Shown here one piece after another: positions 1 through 7,699 of a stretch of 32,605 bases of DNA. The position numbers and the translations under genes are program-made. The notes beneath the pieces are model-generated. The model was not told where the DNA came from. It made no database searches and saw only the letters and a list, made by a program, of their open reading frames with translations. Positions within the stretch are counted from its first letter, which is position 1, and the number at the start of each line of letters is the position of its first letter. Source of the DNA: Colwellia sp. Its GTDB lineage: Bacteria > Pseudomonadota > Gammaproteobacteria > Enterobacterales > Alteromonadaceae. The stretch spans positions 1-32,605 of the forward strand of contig JAPHTO010000137.1 of assembly GCA_026196955.1 (NCBI GenBank), given 5' to 3'.

Positions 1-81
1 AACTTAGAAAGGCTTCATACAGCTAACGGTGATCTGGCACCAGTAGAATATGAGCAAAGTTCCTTGAAAAAAGTGTCCTGA
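1..81 (+). mobile_element. 3' end of an IS3-family transposase (orfB), cut by the window edge
   Basis: The first frame reads through to a TGA at 79-81 and gives a peptide containing ERLHTANGDLAPVEYEQ. This is the typical C-terminus of the IS3-family DDE transposase (integrase core, consensus RLHxxxGxxxPxxYE). Only the last 26 codons are inside the window. The element's terminal inverted repeat should lie between about 82 and 105, but I cannot fix it without the other end. The neighbouring GST gene runs towards this point from the other side and stops at 83-85, so the insertion probably truncated it. Confidence 0.75.
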
Positions 82-82
82 T

Positions 83-1033
83 TTAGTTGTGCAGAACAGT
101 ATATTCACCTAACTTGCGTTCAATATTGATTAAAGATTTAGAGAATATCGTCAAGTTTGATTGATACTCAGCCTCACTCTCGCTTCTCATTGTACTACAC
201 TGTGGTACATAGTTTTTTGAACCGTAATTTGCCCAAGCTTCAATTAAAGCAGCTTCCTCTTTGGTATTTGGTTTATATAGTCCCTCATAAAGCGACTCCA
301 AATAACTAACAATAGCATCAGCATCAAATAAAACGTCTTTATTATCTGTAATTAATATCGGTGCTTTTCCATTTGGTGATAGTTCAAACAAGCAATTGTA
401 AGTATTTGTTAAATAAAACTCTTTAAATAACTGTTCAAAGTCTTCTGAAACTGTTTTTTCTGCGATACCTGTAGCTAACACTGTTTTCTGCCATGCTTGT
501 GTTTTTGGTAATCCACATAAAAAATCATAACCCGTGTGTTTTTTCACTATGCCTGCTCGGTGTAACAGTGGTAACCATGCAATATCTACATTGCTTAACG
601 TGTTTGATTTGTAGAATGTTGAATCTATCGTTAATTGTTTTTCCATTTTTGTAAATGCAGAAATTAATTTGTCAGAACGCTCTGTAAAGGTTTCTTTATC
701 TTTACTATTCATGGTTCCACATTGAACAAGGTAGTTTTTTGAACCTAAATAGCTCCATGCTCGGTCTAGCGCACGTTGCTCATTTGTAAGCCCTTTTTCT
801 AATCCACCATATTCATCTTCGATATATTCAATAATGGCATCAGACTCAAAAAGTGTTGTACCTGATTCTGTCACCATAATGGGTACTTGCCCATTTGGAG
901 ATATATCTAGAAACCATTTTGGTTTATCTTTAAGGCTTATGTATTCAATTTCATAAGAGATGTTTTTTGCTTCTAACGCAGCGGTAACACGTTGTACGAA
1001 AGGGCAAATTTTATAGCTAACTATTTTAATCAT
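83..1033 (-). CDS. Truncated, chimeric tandem glutathione S-transferase
   Basis: The 316-residue protein begins with a thioredoxin-fold GST N-domain (residues 1-80). It has a cysteine-type active-site motif KICPFVQRV near residue 10 and the glutathione-binding SPNGQVP segment near 46, followed by an all-helical C-domain to about 205. From about residue 218 a second copy starts in the middle of an N-domain (LFELSPNGKAPIL, DADAIVSYLESLYEGL). It continues into the start of another C-domain (EAWANYGSKNYVPQCSTM) and parallels SYLGSKNYLVQCGTM of the first copy. The second copy lacks the CPF motif and ends after about 100 residues at a stop beside the IS3 end. Two GST genes, or a tandem GST, seem to have been fused by an internal deletion and then cut by the insertion sequence. 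The first domain could still fold and bind glutathione; the substrate is unknown. Confidence 0.8.
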   Translation of the reverse strand: MIKIVSYKICPFVQRVTAALEAKNISYEIEYISLKDKPKWFLDISPNGQVPIMVTESGTTLFESDAIIEYIEDEYGGLEKGLTNEQRALDRAWSYLGSKNYLVQCGTMNSKDKETFTERSDKLISAFTKMEKQLTIDSTFYKSNTLSNVDIAWLPLLHRAGIVKKHTGYDFLCGLPKTQAWQKTVLATGIAEKTVSEDFEQLFKEFYLTNTYNCLFELSPNGKAPILITDNKDVLFDADAIVSYLESLYEGLYKPNTKEEAALIEAWANYGSKNYVPQCSTMRSESEAEYQSNLTIFSKSLINIERKLGEYTVLHN

Positions 1034-1369
1034 TTTTAAGTCTCTTCATTTTAAGTTTAAGTAATTTATACCTAGTAACACGAAGGACTTTAAAAAAAGA
1101 CGAAATTTAAGTGAAATATTATAAAAATAATTTCATTATAGTTCTGTAGAGTACGTTTATGTTAGTTTGAAGGTAGGAATTATCGTAGGTCTACGTCTGC
1201 AATGAGCTTAATGCAGTCTGTCAGACTTAGTTAAGCTCTGATATTTTCAAGCGTTAATTCAGGCTTGTTCAATGAAATAATGCAATTAAGCTTAATTGTC
1301 TAGGCTGGTAATTTTTCCTCATCGGCTACTCTAGGTTTTCTATTTTTTATCGCCAAATCTATAGCGCAG
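1034..1369. other. Intergenic region between the GST and GNAT genes
   Basis: This is 336 bases of AT-rich sequence with no convincing ORF. It should hold the promoter of the minus-strand GST gene. Near 1112-1135 there is an A/T-rich imperfect hairpin (TGAAAT...ATTTCA) with a short bulge. At 1283-1298 lies a perfect 16-bp palindrome, listed separately. I see no RNA gene or clear terminator. Confidence 0.5.
1283..1298. repeat. Perfect 16-bp palindrome CAATTAAGCTTAATTG
   Basis: CAATTAAGCTTAATTG equals its own reverse complement. It lies in the non-coding gap 72 bp beyond the stop codon of the GNAT gene. With no loop it suits a dimeric protein-binding site better than an RNA hairpin terminator. 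No regulator gene is next to it, so its role is unknown. Confidence 0.45.
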
Positions 1370-1840
1370 TTAGCTTTTAATTTTATTAAATAAAATTAGC
1401 TCATTGCCTGAGCCGTATTCTGATATCACGCCATTTCGGCTTACACCTAACGTAGATATATATAGATCTTCGGCATAATTTCCTTCTGAAGTTGTTACCA
1501 TAACAGAGCCAACATCGTACCCTAGCTCAGTAACATGAGTTTTGAAAAGTTTAAAAGATTCAGATATTAGTTTTTTGCCAATTCCTTGTCCAGCATGCTC
1601 AGGATGAACCCCAATTTGATCTAATTCAACAATGGTATTAGCGCGAAAACCATTTTTGACACTCCACAAGATATAACCCTGAATAGATTTCTCATCCCCG
1701 TAGACGTAATACACAGACTTAGGGAATGAATTCATACAAGAATATATCCATATTTCATGATTAGCTTCTTCAGCAAAACACACTGAGTAAACTTTTGAAA
1801 TACTACTTATATCAGATTTGTTAGCTTGTCTAATTATCAT
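1370..1840 (-). CDS. GNAT-family N-acetyltransferase
   Basis: A small acetyltransferase of the GNAT superfamily, which transfers an acetyl group from acetyl-CoA to an amine; the acceptor is not predictable. It opens with the usual MIIRQANKSDISSISKVY first strand and helix. Its acetyl-CoA pyrophosphate-binding loop is visible as VHPEHAGQGIGKKLI (Q/R-x-x-G-x-G/A motif). An in-frame ATG 33 bases further upstream (1873) has no ribosome site and adds residues that do not fit the family, so I prefer the ATG at 1840, preceded by a GAGAT stretch. The resulting protein is about 156 residues, normal for the family. It lies 41 bp after the sugar-oxidation operon on the same strand and may be read through from it, but nothing links it functionally. 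Confidence 0.8.
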   Translation of the reverse strand: MIIRQANKSDISSISKVYSVCFAEEANHEIWIYSCMNSFPKSVYYVYGDEKSIQGYILWSVKNGFRANTIVELDQIGVHPEHAGQGIGKKLISESFKLFKTHVTELGYDVGSVMVTTSEGNYAEDLYISTLGVSRNGVISEYGSGNELILFNKIKS

Positions 1841-1881
1841 AGTGTATTGATCTCGGAGATATTGTTTTCGCATTTAAATAA

Positions 1882-2781
1882 TTACATGGTTGCTATTATT
1901 TTATCTAAACCTTGCTTTGATAATTTAACCGCTTCAAGTGGTGTTAAACCATCAGGATATTCTTCTTGCTCTATCACGAACCATTTTGTTCCACCAACGG
2001 TAATATCTGCTTCTAATACCGCAGACCAATCTGTAACATCGTCGCCAACGATAGGGCGTTTACCATTAGTTGCCATTTTTGCTGCTACCGCTTTTGGTAA
2101 TTTTGCTTTAATATGCGTTGTTAATGTACGGCCAGCATAGCGGTTAATGTATTCAACCGGATCTTTTTCGGCGATGGTTACCCAGCCAACATCCATTTGT
2201 AGCACTAAATCTTTTGGTGTTGATTTTGCAATATGATCCCAAAATGTTGAGTTTTTATGGGCGTTAAATTCTTGATCGTGATTGTGAAAACCAAAATGAA
2301 ACCCTTCAGCTTTAAGTTTAGTAAATACAGAGACTAAATCGGCAATAAAGCTATCAACCTGTTGTGCATCCCAAGCTCTTTCATCCCACGGAATAATTAA
2401 GGTATCAGTGTCTAGGGCTTTATAATAAGCAACAGTTTGTTCATAGTGTTCAGCATCGAAGGCGTCGAACTTAGCATGTGCTGAGCTTACTTTTAACCCT
2501 AAGCCGTCTAAAAAGACTTTAAGTCCTTTAGCATCATTTACGTAAGGGCCAAAGTCTCCTGCAAATTCAACACCGTCAAAGCCCATATTGGCTATTTGAG
2601 TTAATGTGCCTTTAAAGTCTTTTTTCAGTTCATTTTTGACTGACCATAACTGCACGCTAATTTTAGGCATTGTTTTATTTTGAGATTGCTTACTATTGAT
2701 TTGTTTATGGGTGTCGTGTGCTTGAGTTAAATAAGACATGATCATAATAGTCACAAAGGTTATATATTTTAATATTTTCAT
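1882..2781 (-). CDS. Periplasmic TIM-barrel sugar isomerase/epimerase-like protein (AP_endonuc_2 fold)
   Basis: This 299-residue protein has a cleavable signal peptide (residues 1-21, hydrophobic core ITFVTIMIMSYL, likely cleavage after TQA), so it should work in the periplasm. The mature part is a xylose-isomerase-like TIM barrel: ISVQLWSVKNEL first strand, GFDGVEFAG second strand, then FHNHDQEF, LQMDVGW, THIK and FVIEQEEYP. These carry the His, Asp, His and Glu positions that bind a divalent metal in the family. Relatives isomerise or epimerise sugars, and some cleave 3-keto-glycosides by metal-assisted elimination. It is the last gene of the operon, 22 bp after the GMC flavoprotein, and probably acts on that enzyme's oxidised product. 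The specific reaction is inference; the fold and export are well supported. Confidence 0.85.
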   Translation of the reverse strand: MKILKYITFVTIMIMSYLTQAHDTHKQINSKQSQNKTMPKISVQLWSVKNELKKDFKGTLTQIANMGFDGVEFAGDFGPYVNDAKGLKVFLDGLGLKVSSAHAKFDAFDAEHYEQTVAYYKALDTDTLIIPWDERAWDAQQVDSFIADLVSVFTKLKAEGFHFGFHNHDQEFNAHKNSTFWDHIAKSTPKDLVLQMDVGWVTIAEKDPVEYINRYAGRTLTTHIKAKLPKAVAAKMATNGKRPIVGDDVTDWSAVLEADITVGGTKWFVIEQEEYPDGLTPLEAVKLSKQGLDKIIATM

Positions 2782-2803
2782 TTCGTTCCTGCTCTTTTAA
2801 AAG

Positions 2804-4528
2804 TTATATTCGTTTCGCGGCTAATTCTCTGACAGCATAGTCAACAGCTCTAGCGGTTAAGGCCATAAAAGTTAAACTGGGGTTTTGTACTGCCGATGAG
2901 CAAAAACTTGCTCCGTCGGTGACAAATAAATTGGGAATGTCATGGCTTTGATTAAAACCATTTAACACCGATGTTTTAGGATCACGCCCCATTCTTGCCG
3001 TACCTAGTTCGTGAATAGCTAATCCCGGAGGACCATGTTTTGCGTGGCCTGAAACATTTTTCAAACCAGCAGCTTTCAACATGTTAATGGACTGCTCTGT
3101 AGCATCTTCCATCATTTGCTTTTCATTTTCCGAAAACCTAACATCAAACTCGATTTGCGGAATTCCCCATTTATCTTTTAACGTTGGATGTAAACGCATT
3201 TGGTTTTCAAATCTAGGTAACATTTCACCTTGAGCATATAATTCAAATCGCCATTTACCAGCCTGTTTCAATTTGTTTTTATACTCAACGCCTAAGCCAT
3301 CTTGGTGTTGTTGAGCATCCCAGCCTTCTCGGTAAGCTTTACCCCCTAATGCGTAGCCTCTTAAGAAGCCCCGCTTAGGGTCTGGCTTATAATAGAAATT
3401 AGGGATCATGATGCCTGAAGGTCGGCGTCCTGAGTAATATTCATCTTCATACCCCTCAAGATCGCCAGAAGCTCTTGAATTGTAGTTATGATCCATTAAA
3501 TAATGACCTAATACACCTGAGCTATTGGCAATGCCATTGGGGAATTTTTTCGAGACAGAGTTCATTAATATTTGTGTTGAACCTATGGTTGACGCACAAA
3601 CAAAAATAACCTTGGCGAAATATTCACGTTCACTTAAATCATTGTTATCTATAACGCGTACGCCTTTAACACGGTTGGTCGCTTCATCATAAATAAGGCT
3701 GTGTACGACACTATTTGGCGCAATATGTAGGTTTCCGGTTTTGGCGGCCGCAGGTAGGGTAGAGCTTTGCGTTGAAAAATAAGCCCCGAAAGAACAACCC
3801 GCATGACATTCATTTCGTGCTTGACACTTAACTCGCCCTTGTTCAACGTGTAATTTGGTCGGTTGAGTTAAATGCGCTGTACGCCCCATAATCATCGGTC
3901 GTTCAGGGTATAATTTGGCAAATCTTGCTTGAATATCTTTTTCAGGAGTTGTCATTTCAAACGGGGGTAAAAACTCACTGTCAGGTAAATTTGGTAGGTT
4001 TTCTTTAGAGCCGCTGATACCTGCATGTATTTCAACATGTGAATACCATTTTTCAATATCTTTACTGCGAATAGGCCAATCGTTGCCATAGCCGTCAAGT
4101 TTATTGGCATTAAAATCGTACTCACCTAAACGATAGCATTGACGATGCCATAACAAAGACTTTCCACCTAACATATTTCCACGGATCCAAGTAAATTCAG
4201 TGCCTGGTTTGGTGGTGTAAGGTAAGTCACGATCATTACCAAAAAAGTGCTTTGTGGTGTTACCAAAAGCGTAACATTGCTTTTGAATATTATGCTGTTG
4301 GTCGACTAAAATGTTTTCAACTTTGCCACGATGCTCTTGGTTCCACATTGGGGTATTTTCACCAATATAGTCTTTGCGATGTTCAACAACACCGCCACGC
4401 TCTATCATTAACGTTTTATGGCCACGCTCACAAAATTCTTTCGCTGCCCAACCACCAGAAATTCCAGAGCCGATAACAATGGCATCATAAACTTCACTGG
4501 TTTTATTTATATATATTTGTTCTTTCAT
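2804..4528 (-). CDS. GMC-family FAD-dependent sugar oxidoreductase (large subunit)
   Basis: A 574-residue flavoprotein of the glucose-methanol-choline family. The ADP-binding Rossmann motif is AIVIGSGISGGWAAKEF (Gly 20, 22, 25) with ERGG closing the second strand. The C-terminal substrate domain carries HELGTARMG and NPSLTFMALTARA, whose His 506 and Asn 549 are candidates for the catalytic His/Asn pair. A cysteine-containing stretch CQARNECHAGC is typical of the gluconate/sorbitol/glucoside dehydrogenase branch. It has no signal peptide. The adjacent gene encodes a Tat-signal small subunit, so export as a folded complex (hitch-hiking) is likely, with electrons passing to a cytochrome or quinone that is not encoded here. 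The operon context suggests sugar or glycoside oxidation at a secondary hydroxyl, for example C3. An ordinary sugar alcohol or gluconate dehydrogenase is the alternative. Confidence 0.9.
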   Translation of the reverse strand: MKEQIYINKTSEVYDAIVIGSGISGGWAAKEFCERGHKTLMIERGGVVEHRKDYIGENTPMWNQEHRGKVENILVDQQHNIQKQCYAFGNTTKHFFGNDRDLPYTTKPGTEFTWIRGNMLGGKSLLWHRQCYRLGEYDFNANKLDGYGNDWPIRSKDIEKWYSHVEIHAGISGSKENLPNLPDSEFLPPFEMTTPEKDIQARFAKLYPERPMIMGRTAHLTQPTKLHVEQGRVKCQARNECHAGCSFGAYFSTQSSTLPAAAKTGNLHIAPNSVVHSLIYDEATNRVKGVRVIDNNDLSEREYFAKVIFVCASTIGSTQILMNSVSKKFPNGIANSSGVLGHYLMDHNYNSRASGDLEGYEDEYYSGRRPSGIMIPNFYYKPDPKRGFLRGYALGGKAYREGWDAQQHQDGLGVEYKNKLKQAGKWRFELYAQGEMLPRFENQMRLHPTLKDKWGIPQIEFDVRFSENEKQMMEDATEQSINMLKAAGLKNVSGHAKHGPPGLAIHELGTARMGRDPKTSVLNGFNQSHDIPNLFVTDGASFCSSAVQNPSLTFMALTARAVDYAVRELAAKRI

Positions 4529-4604
4529 TATTGTTATCTCATATCAAATAAACTGATCAAGGTGCTCTTGCCAAGCATTAAGCTAGCCATTGAACTGATG
4601 CTGA

Positions 4605-5261
4605 TTAATCAAATAAGCCTCTGGTAGCCCATGTAGGATCAGAGCTTTTATAAGGAATTGAGCCTTTAAAACCACCCGGTACAGGGTCATAGCGTAGTTC
4701 TTGAGTTGCGCCCACTTCTGATGTGTAATAGCCAAAGCAAATAAGCTGTTTTAACTTTTTAAATGCTTTGCGCTGAGTTTGAACAAAGCGTTTTTCCCCA
4801 AGATCAAGTTCAGTTAATAGTTGAAATTGTTGTTCAGCGTTCAGTTTTAGAAATATGGCAGACAAAGACTGTTCAGCGATCTGGTTAATTAAACTAAGTA
4901 GCTCAATGGTTTGCTCTTGTTCAACCTTGCTGTGGCAATGAAAAAGCTGGTTATCAATAAAACCATGGGTATCAACTTCAGCAGCTCCTAAGGTGTCTGT
5001 TTTAGGAATAACGATGGCGCATATTTGTTTAAGTAGTCTTAACTGAGCGCTATTAAACACTTTCCCATCAGTTAAAGTGCTGTCAGCACTTGGCACATAA
5101 GCCATTGCAACAGAAATCGCATTGCCAGATAATATTGAGCCAATGGCAGCACCACCAAACATGGTTGTTACATTTTTTAAAAAGCGACGCCTTGATTTTT
5201 CTTGTCTTCCCATACCTATAGTTTGTTCATGGGTTGAAGTCTGCTTATTTCTCATAACCAA
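4605..5261 (-). CDS. Gluconate 2-dehydrogenase subunit 3 family protein (Tat-exported partner of the GMC enzyme)
   Basis: This 218-residue protein begins with a long basic n-region holding a twin-arginine motif, SRRRFLKN, followed by the hydrophobic stretch TMFGGAAIGSILSGNAISVAMA and a likely cleavage near MAYVPSA. The mature part matches the gluconate-2-dehydrogenase subunit 3 family: FNSAQLRLLKQICAIVIPKTDTLGAAEVDTHGFID at the front and the FGYYTSEVGA...YDPVPGGFKGS segment at the back. Such subunits bind the GMC flavoprotein and carry it through the Tat pathway; some also help electron transfer. It lies 76 bp upstream of the GMC gene on the same strand. The start at 5261 is chosen because it keeps the complete n-region; a second Met (residue 3) is equally possible. 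Confidence 0.88.
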   Translation of the reverse strand: MVMRNKQTSTHEQTIGMGRQEKSRRRFLKNVTTMFGGAAIGSILSGNAISVAMAYVPSADSTLTDGKVFNSAQLRLLKQICAIVIPKTDTLGAAEVDTHGFIDNQLFHCHSKVEQEQTIELLSLINQIAEQSLSAIFLKLNAEQQFQLLTELDLGEKRFVQTQRKAFKKLKQLICFGYYTSEVGATQELRYDPVPGGFKGSIPYKSSDPTWATRGLFD

Positions 5262-5323
5262 TTTCCTTTTAACTTTGTCAGTAACTATTTCTTTAATGCT
5301 TAATAAACGTGCTAAATGAAAGG

Positions 5324-6583
5324 TTAACTGAGTTGTGAAGCTGCTTCGGTTGATGATTTTTCTTTATTTGCATTTCTTTTCTTCATGTATATGTATAAAA
5401 ACGTGAAAGCAATAATGAGTGCTGCGGGGAAAAGCGAAAGGTTGGCTAATACGCTTTGTCCTGCTGCTAATTCTGGATTAACACCTGTTACTGCTGCTGC
5501 ATTGGCTTTTGCACGTGCACTATCAATCCAACTACCAATCACTGGGTTCCATAAACTTAAGGCAAACATGCCTGCGCCGCCTATCATCGACATTCCTAAA
5601 GCGCCACTTTCAGGAATATTTTCAGCGACAAAGCCAACCATAGTTGGCCAAAAATACATTACGCCAATTGCAAATAATATCGCGGCAATATAAACCATTG
5701 AGCCCGTTGCTATGCTCATCGCATAGATACCTGCAGTTGCGACCACGGCAGAAAACAACAATACACCAACAGGGTTTAAACGATGGATAATAGGGCCTGC
5801 AAAGTAGCGACCTACAGCCATTAATCCTGTTATTAACGCCATAATTAACATAGGTGATGCACCTGATGCCCCTAAAATTCGCTCAATCCATTGCTGTGTA
5901 CCCAATTCGGCAGTGGTGGTTAATGTCATACAAATTGCCATAAAAATAAATAGCGGTGAAAATAACGCTTTAACATTGTCTGTCGTTGAGACTTTAATCG
6001 CAATAGACTTTGGAAATGCTTGTTTTAAGGTCATCACACCATATAAAAAAGCAGGAATTAACATTACTGCAATTTGTAATTGCCAACCTAAACCTGCATC
6101 AGTCATCGCTTTTGAAATTAGTGCACCAATCACTATTCCACCAGGAAACCAAACATGGAAGCGGTTTAGCATAGTAGTTTTATTATTTGGATAGGTTTCT
6201 GCGATTAATGGATTACAACCAGCTTCTACCGCGCCATTAGCAAAGCCAATAAAGAAGGTGGAAATAAGTAATCCCCAAAACCCGCTTGCAGACATGGTCA
6301 GGAACAATCCAGCTAAGTGACATATAAAAGCAATCAGCAATAGTTTTTTAGCGCCAAGGATGTTGTATAAGGCGCCGCCGATCATCATGGCAACAGGAAA
6401 ACCAAGAAATGCCATGGCATTTACCCAGCCCAATTGACTATCGGTAAGTGCAAGCTCTTGCCCTAACTGGCTTAGAATTCCTGCGCGAATGGCAAAGGTC
6501 ATTGATGTGACTAGCAAGGCTAAACAACAAATGATAAAAATGCGTGATGAAGTTTTTTCGCTATTGGCTATATCCACTGTCAT
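5324..6583 (-). CDS. MFS transporter, FHS/FucP-like, probable importer of the operon's sugar
   Basis: A 419-residue inner-membrane protein with about twelve hydrophobic segments and short loops. Visible features are LALTDSQLGWVNAMAFLGFPVAMMIGG in the first helices, GFANGAVEAGCNPLIAETYP in the fourth-fifth helix region and MLNRFHVWFPGGIVIGALI. The Asn/Glu/Asn-Pro pattern and the LNRFH motif recall the fucose-galactose-glucose:H+ symporter branch. The C-terminus is charged and cytoplasmic. The gene lies 14 bp after the cytoplasmic TIM-barrel gene and 62 bp before the Tat subunit, so it sits between the predicted cytoplasmic and periplasmic enzymes. It would move the oxidised sugar, or a cleavage product, into the cell. 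Direction and substrate are inferred from context. Confidence 0.85.
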   Translation of the reverse strand: MTVDIANSEKTSSRIFIICCLALLVTSMTFAIRAGILSQLGQELALTDSQLGWVNAMAFLGFPVAMMIGGALYNILGAKKLLLIAFICHLAGLFLTMSASGFWGLLISTFFIGFANGAVEAGCNPLIAETYPNNKTTMLNRFHVWFPGGIVIGALISKAMTDAGLGWQLQIAVMLIPAFLYGVMTLKQAFPKSIAIKVSTTDNVKALFSPLFIFMAICMTLTTTAELGTQQWIERILGASGASPMLIMALITGLMAVGRYFAGPIIHRLNPVGVLLFSAVVATAGIYAMSIATGSMVYIAAILFAIGVMYFWPTMVGFVAENIPESGALGMSMIGGAGMFALSLWNPVIGSWIDSARAKANAAAVTGVNPELAAGQSVLANLSLFPAALIIAFTFLYIYMKKRNANKEKSSTEAASQLS

Positions 6584-6597
6584 TTTCTCGTTCCTAC

Positions 6598-7680
6598 TTA
6601 GTTAGGTAAAAGGCCTAAAAGACGCTTGTTACTATTATTATCTGTGGCTACCGCAGCAAAATCGTCAAACGCTTTTTCTGTCGGGTTAATAAGGTGATCG
6701 GCAATAAACATGGCACCTTCTTTAGCACCATCTTCAGGGTGTTTTATACAACATTCCCATTCAAGTACTGCCCAACCCGTAAATCCATATTGGGTAAGTT
6801 TGCTGAAAATCGCTTTAAAATTAATTTGCCCATCGCCTAAAGAGCGAAAACGTCCAGCTCGGTCTTGCCAAGATTGAAAACCGCCATACACGCCGCTGCG
6901 ACCTGAAGGATTGAACTCAGCATCTTTAACATGAAAAGCTTTGATGCGTTCATGGTATATATCGATAAATGCAAGGTAGTCGAGTTGTTGTAAAACAAAA
7001 TGACTAGGATCATATAAAATATTGGCGCGAGGGTGGTTATCTACCGCGTCGAGGAAGCGTTCAAAGCTTGCACCGTCGTGCAAATCCTCTCCGGGGTGCA
7101 GTTCATAGCAGACATCAACTCCTGCATCATCAAACGCATCTAAGATGGGTAGCCAGCGACTCGCTAATTCTTCAAAACCTAACTCAACTAAGCCCGGTGG
7201 GCGCTGAGGCCAAGGATAAAATGTATGCCACAACAAGGCACCCGAAAAAGTAGCATGTGCTGTTAAGCCTAAGCGAGCACTGGCCTTAGCGGCACACTTT
7301 AATTGTTCAATGGCCCATAGGGTTCTTGCTGGCGGGTTATTTCGTAATGCTGGTGGTGCAAAACTATCAAACATTTGATCATAAGCTGGGTGTACTGCCA
7401 CTAATTGACCTTGTATATGAGTAGAAAGCTCAGTGATCACTAAACCTGCATCAGTAACAATCTTAGTAATTTCATCACAATAGGCTTGGTTTTGTGCCGC
7501 TTTGTCTAAATCGAAAAGTTTCGGATCTGTGGGTAGTTGAATACCTTTATAACCTAAATCAGCAGCCCAACCACATAAGGAGGCTAAATCATTAAACGGT
7601 GCCGCTTCTCCCATAAATTGAGCGAGAAAAATAGCGGGGCCTTTAATTTTTTTCATTTTCTTCTGCACTTTCTTTTTCAT
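6598..7680 (-). CDS. Cytoplasmic TIM-barrel sugar phosphate isomerase/epimerase-family protein
   Basis: A 360-residue xylose-isomerase-like TIM barrel without a signal peptide. After a short lysine-rich start, GPAIFLAQFMGEAAPF begins the first strand. The predicted metal ligands are Glu in CYELHPGEDL, Asp in ILYDPSHF, His in AFHVKDAEF and Glu in VLEWECCIKHPEDG. The GDGQINFKAIF segment before the last strand is also typical of the COG1082-type sugar isomerases. It is longer than the periplasmic paralogue in this operon and only distantly similar to it, so the two probably act on different intermediates. It lies 19 bp after the Gfo/Idh/MocA gene; such pairs occur in inositol, levoglucosan and keto-sugar catabolism. 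The start could also be Met 9, since the lysine-rich leader is not conserved in the fold. Confidence 0.85.
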   Translation of the reverse strand: MKKKVQKKMKKIKGPAIFLAQFMGEAAPFNDLASLCGWAADLGYKGIQLPTDPKLFDLDKAAQNQAYCDEITKIVTDAGLVITELSTHIQGQLVAVHPAYDQMFDSFAPPALRNNPPARTLWAIEQLKCAAKASARLGLTAHATFSGALLWHTFYPWPQRPPGLVELGFEELASRWLPILDAFDDAGVDVCYELHPGEDLHDGASFERFLDAVDNHPRANILYDPSHFVLQQLDYLAFIDIYHERIKAFHVKDAEFNPSGRSGVYGGFQSWQDRAGRFRSLGDGQINFKAIFSKLTQYGFTGWAVLEWECCIKHPEDGAKEGAMFIADHLINPTEKAFDDFAAVATDNNSNKRLLGLLPN

Positions 7681-7699
7681 GAAATGTCTCTATATTCCT

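Noticed and set aside
1841-1873. Longer GNAT start (11 extra residues)
   Set aside because: There is no ribosome site and the extra residues do not fit the family's first strand; the ATG at 1840 does.
5385-5693. Open frames on the strand opposite the MFS gene and similar shadows elsewhere
   Set aside because: They lie inside well-supported genes on the other strand, have no ribosome sites or domains, and reflect codon bias of the real gene.
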